A stretch of DNA of 13,294 bases from Nitrospirota bacterium (GTDB lineage Bacteria; Nitrospirota; Nitrospiria; Nitrospirales; UBA8639). Of this stretch, positions 13,228-13,294 are shown piece after piece. The stretch is taken from the NCBI GenBank assembly GCA_003235785.1, contig QJYE01000121.1, forward strand, positions 1 through 13,294, given 5' to 3'. The notes beneath the pieces are model-generated. The model ran no database searches and was not told the origin of the DNA. It saw only the letters and a program-made list of their open reading frames with translations. The position numbers and the translations under genes were made by a program. Each line of letters starts with the position of its first letter. The first letter of the stretch is position 1.

Positions 13228-13294
13228 GGGGCTGTTGAAAAAAGCCGCCAGCAGCGTTCTCGCCAGTTTTCCCTGCTCACATACTGGAAGTACG
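13228..13294. repeat. Probable dispersed intergenic repeat, left part only
   Basis: Starting at GGGGCTGTTGAAAAA the sequence resembles, from memory, an intergenic repeat found many times in Nitrospira genomes (a CTGTTGAAAAA core followed by a CCGCCAGC-GCGTTCTCGC stretch). It contains a small inverted repeat, GCTGTTG (13231-13237) with CAGCAGC (13249-13255), 6 of 7 paired. It continues beyond the window. It could be a REP-like element or the end of a degraded insertion sequence. Confidence 0.45.

Noticed and set aside
1..13294. tRNA, rRNA, CRISPR array, transposase or prophage genes
   Set aside because: Looked for and not seen; spacers contain only short repeats and no cloverleaf-like or regularly spaced repeat pattern.

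Overview
The window looks like chromosomal DNA of a Gram-negative bacterium of the Nitrospira type, perhaps one of the marine, roughly 50% GC lineages. This is an inference from three things: the moderate GC content, the gene mix (sigma-54 regulators, multi-domain response regulator/kinase hybrids, small zinc-ribbon proteins), and a sequence at the right edge that resembles an intergenic repeat I associate with Nitrospira genomes. No rRNA, tRNA, CRISPR array, transposase or phage gene was seen. Almost all the DNA is ordinary coding sequence.

Positions 46-6399, minus strand, hold a complete Dpp/Opp-type peptide importer operon, transcribed right to left: an unusually long (710 aa) membrane-anchored substrate-binding protein, permeases DppB and DppC, and ATPases DppD and DppF. 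The dppC stop and dppD start abut exactly. Two intercistronic gaps (binding protein to dppB, dppD to dppF) each carry a hairpin without a T-tract. Upstream, a 431-bp divergent spacer contains a perfect 13-bp palindrome and separates the operon from a soluble REC-PAS-histidine kinase-REC hybrid on the plus strand (6831-8765).

Positions 8810-12099, all minus strand, hold three units: an Mrp/ApbC Fe-S carrier ATPase followed by a small Rieske ferredoxin, a 67-aa double-CxxC zinc-ribbon protein, and a PAS/AAA+/Fis sigma-54 activator. The activator has a non-canonical GAFTDA loop and a cysteine-rich stretch in its PAS domain. The spacers in front of the mrp and zinc-ribbon genes each contain a correctly spaced -24/-12-like element, and the spacer between the activator and the zinc-ribbon gene is rich in inverted and direct repeats. 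The hypothesis most worth testing is that this activator senses redox or metal state and drives the zinc-ribbon and mrp-Rieske genes as a local Fe-S/redox regulon.

Positions 12379-13194, plus strand, encode Lgt, the prolipoprotein diacylglyceryl transferase. The last ~70 bases are the start of a probable dispersed repeat that runs off the window.
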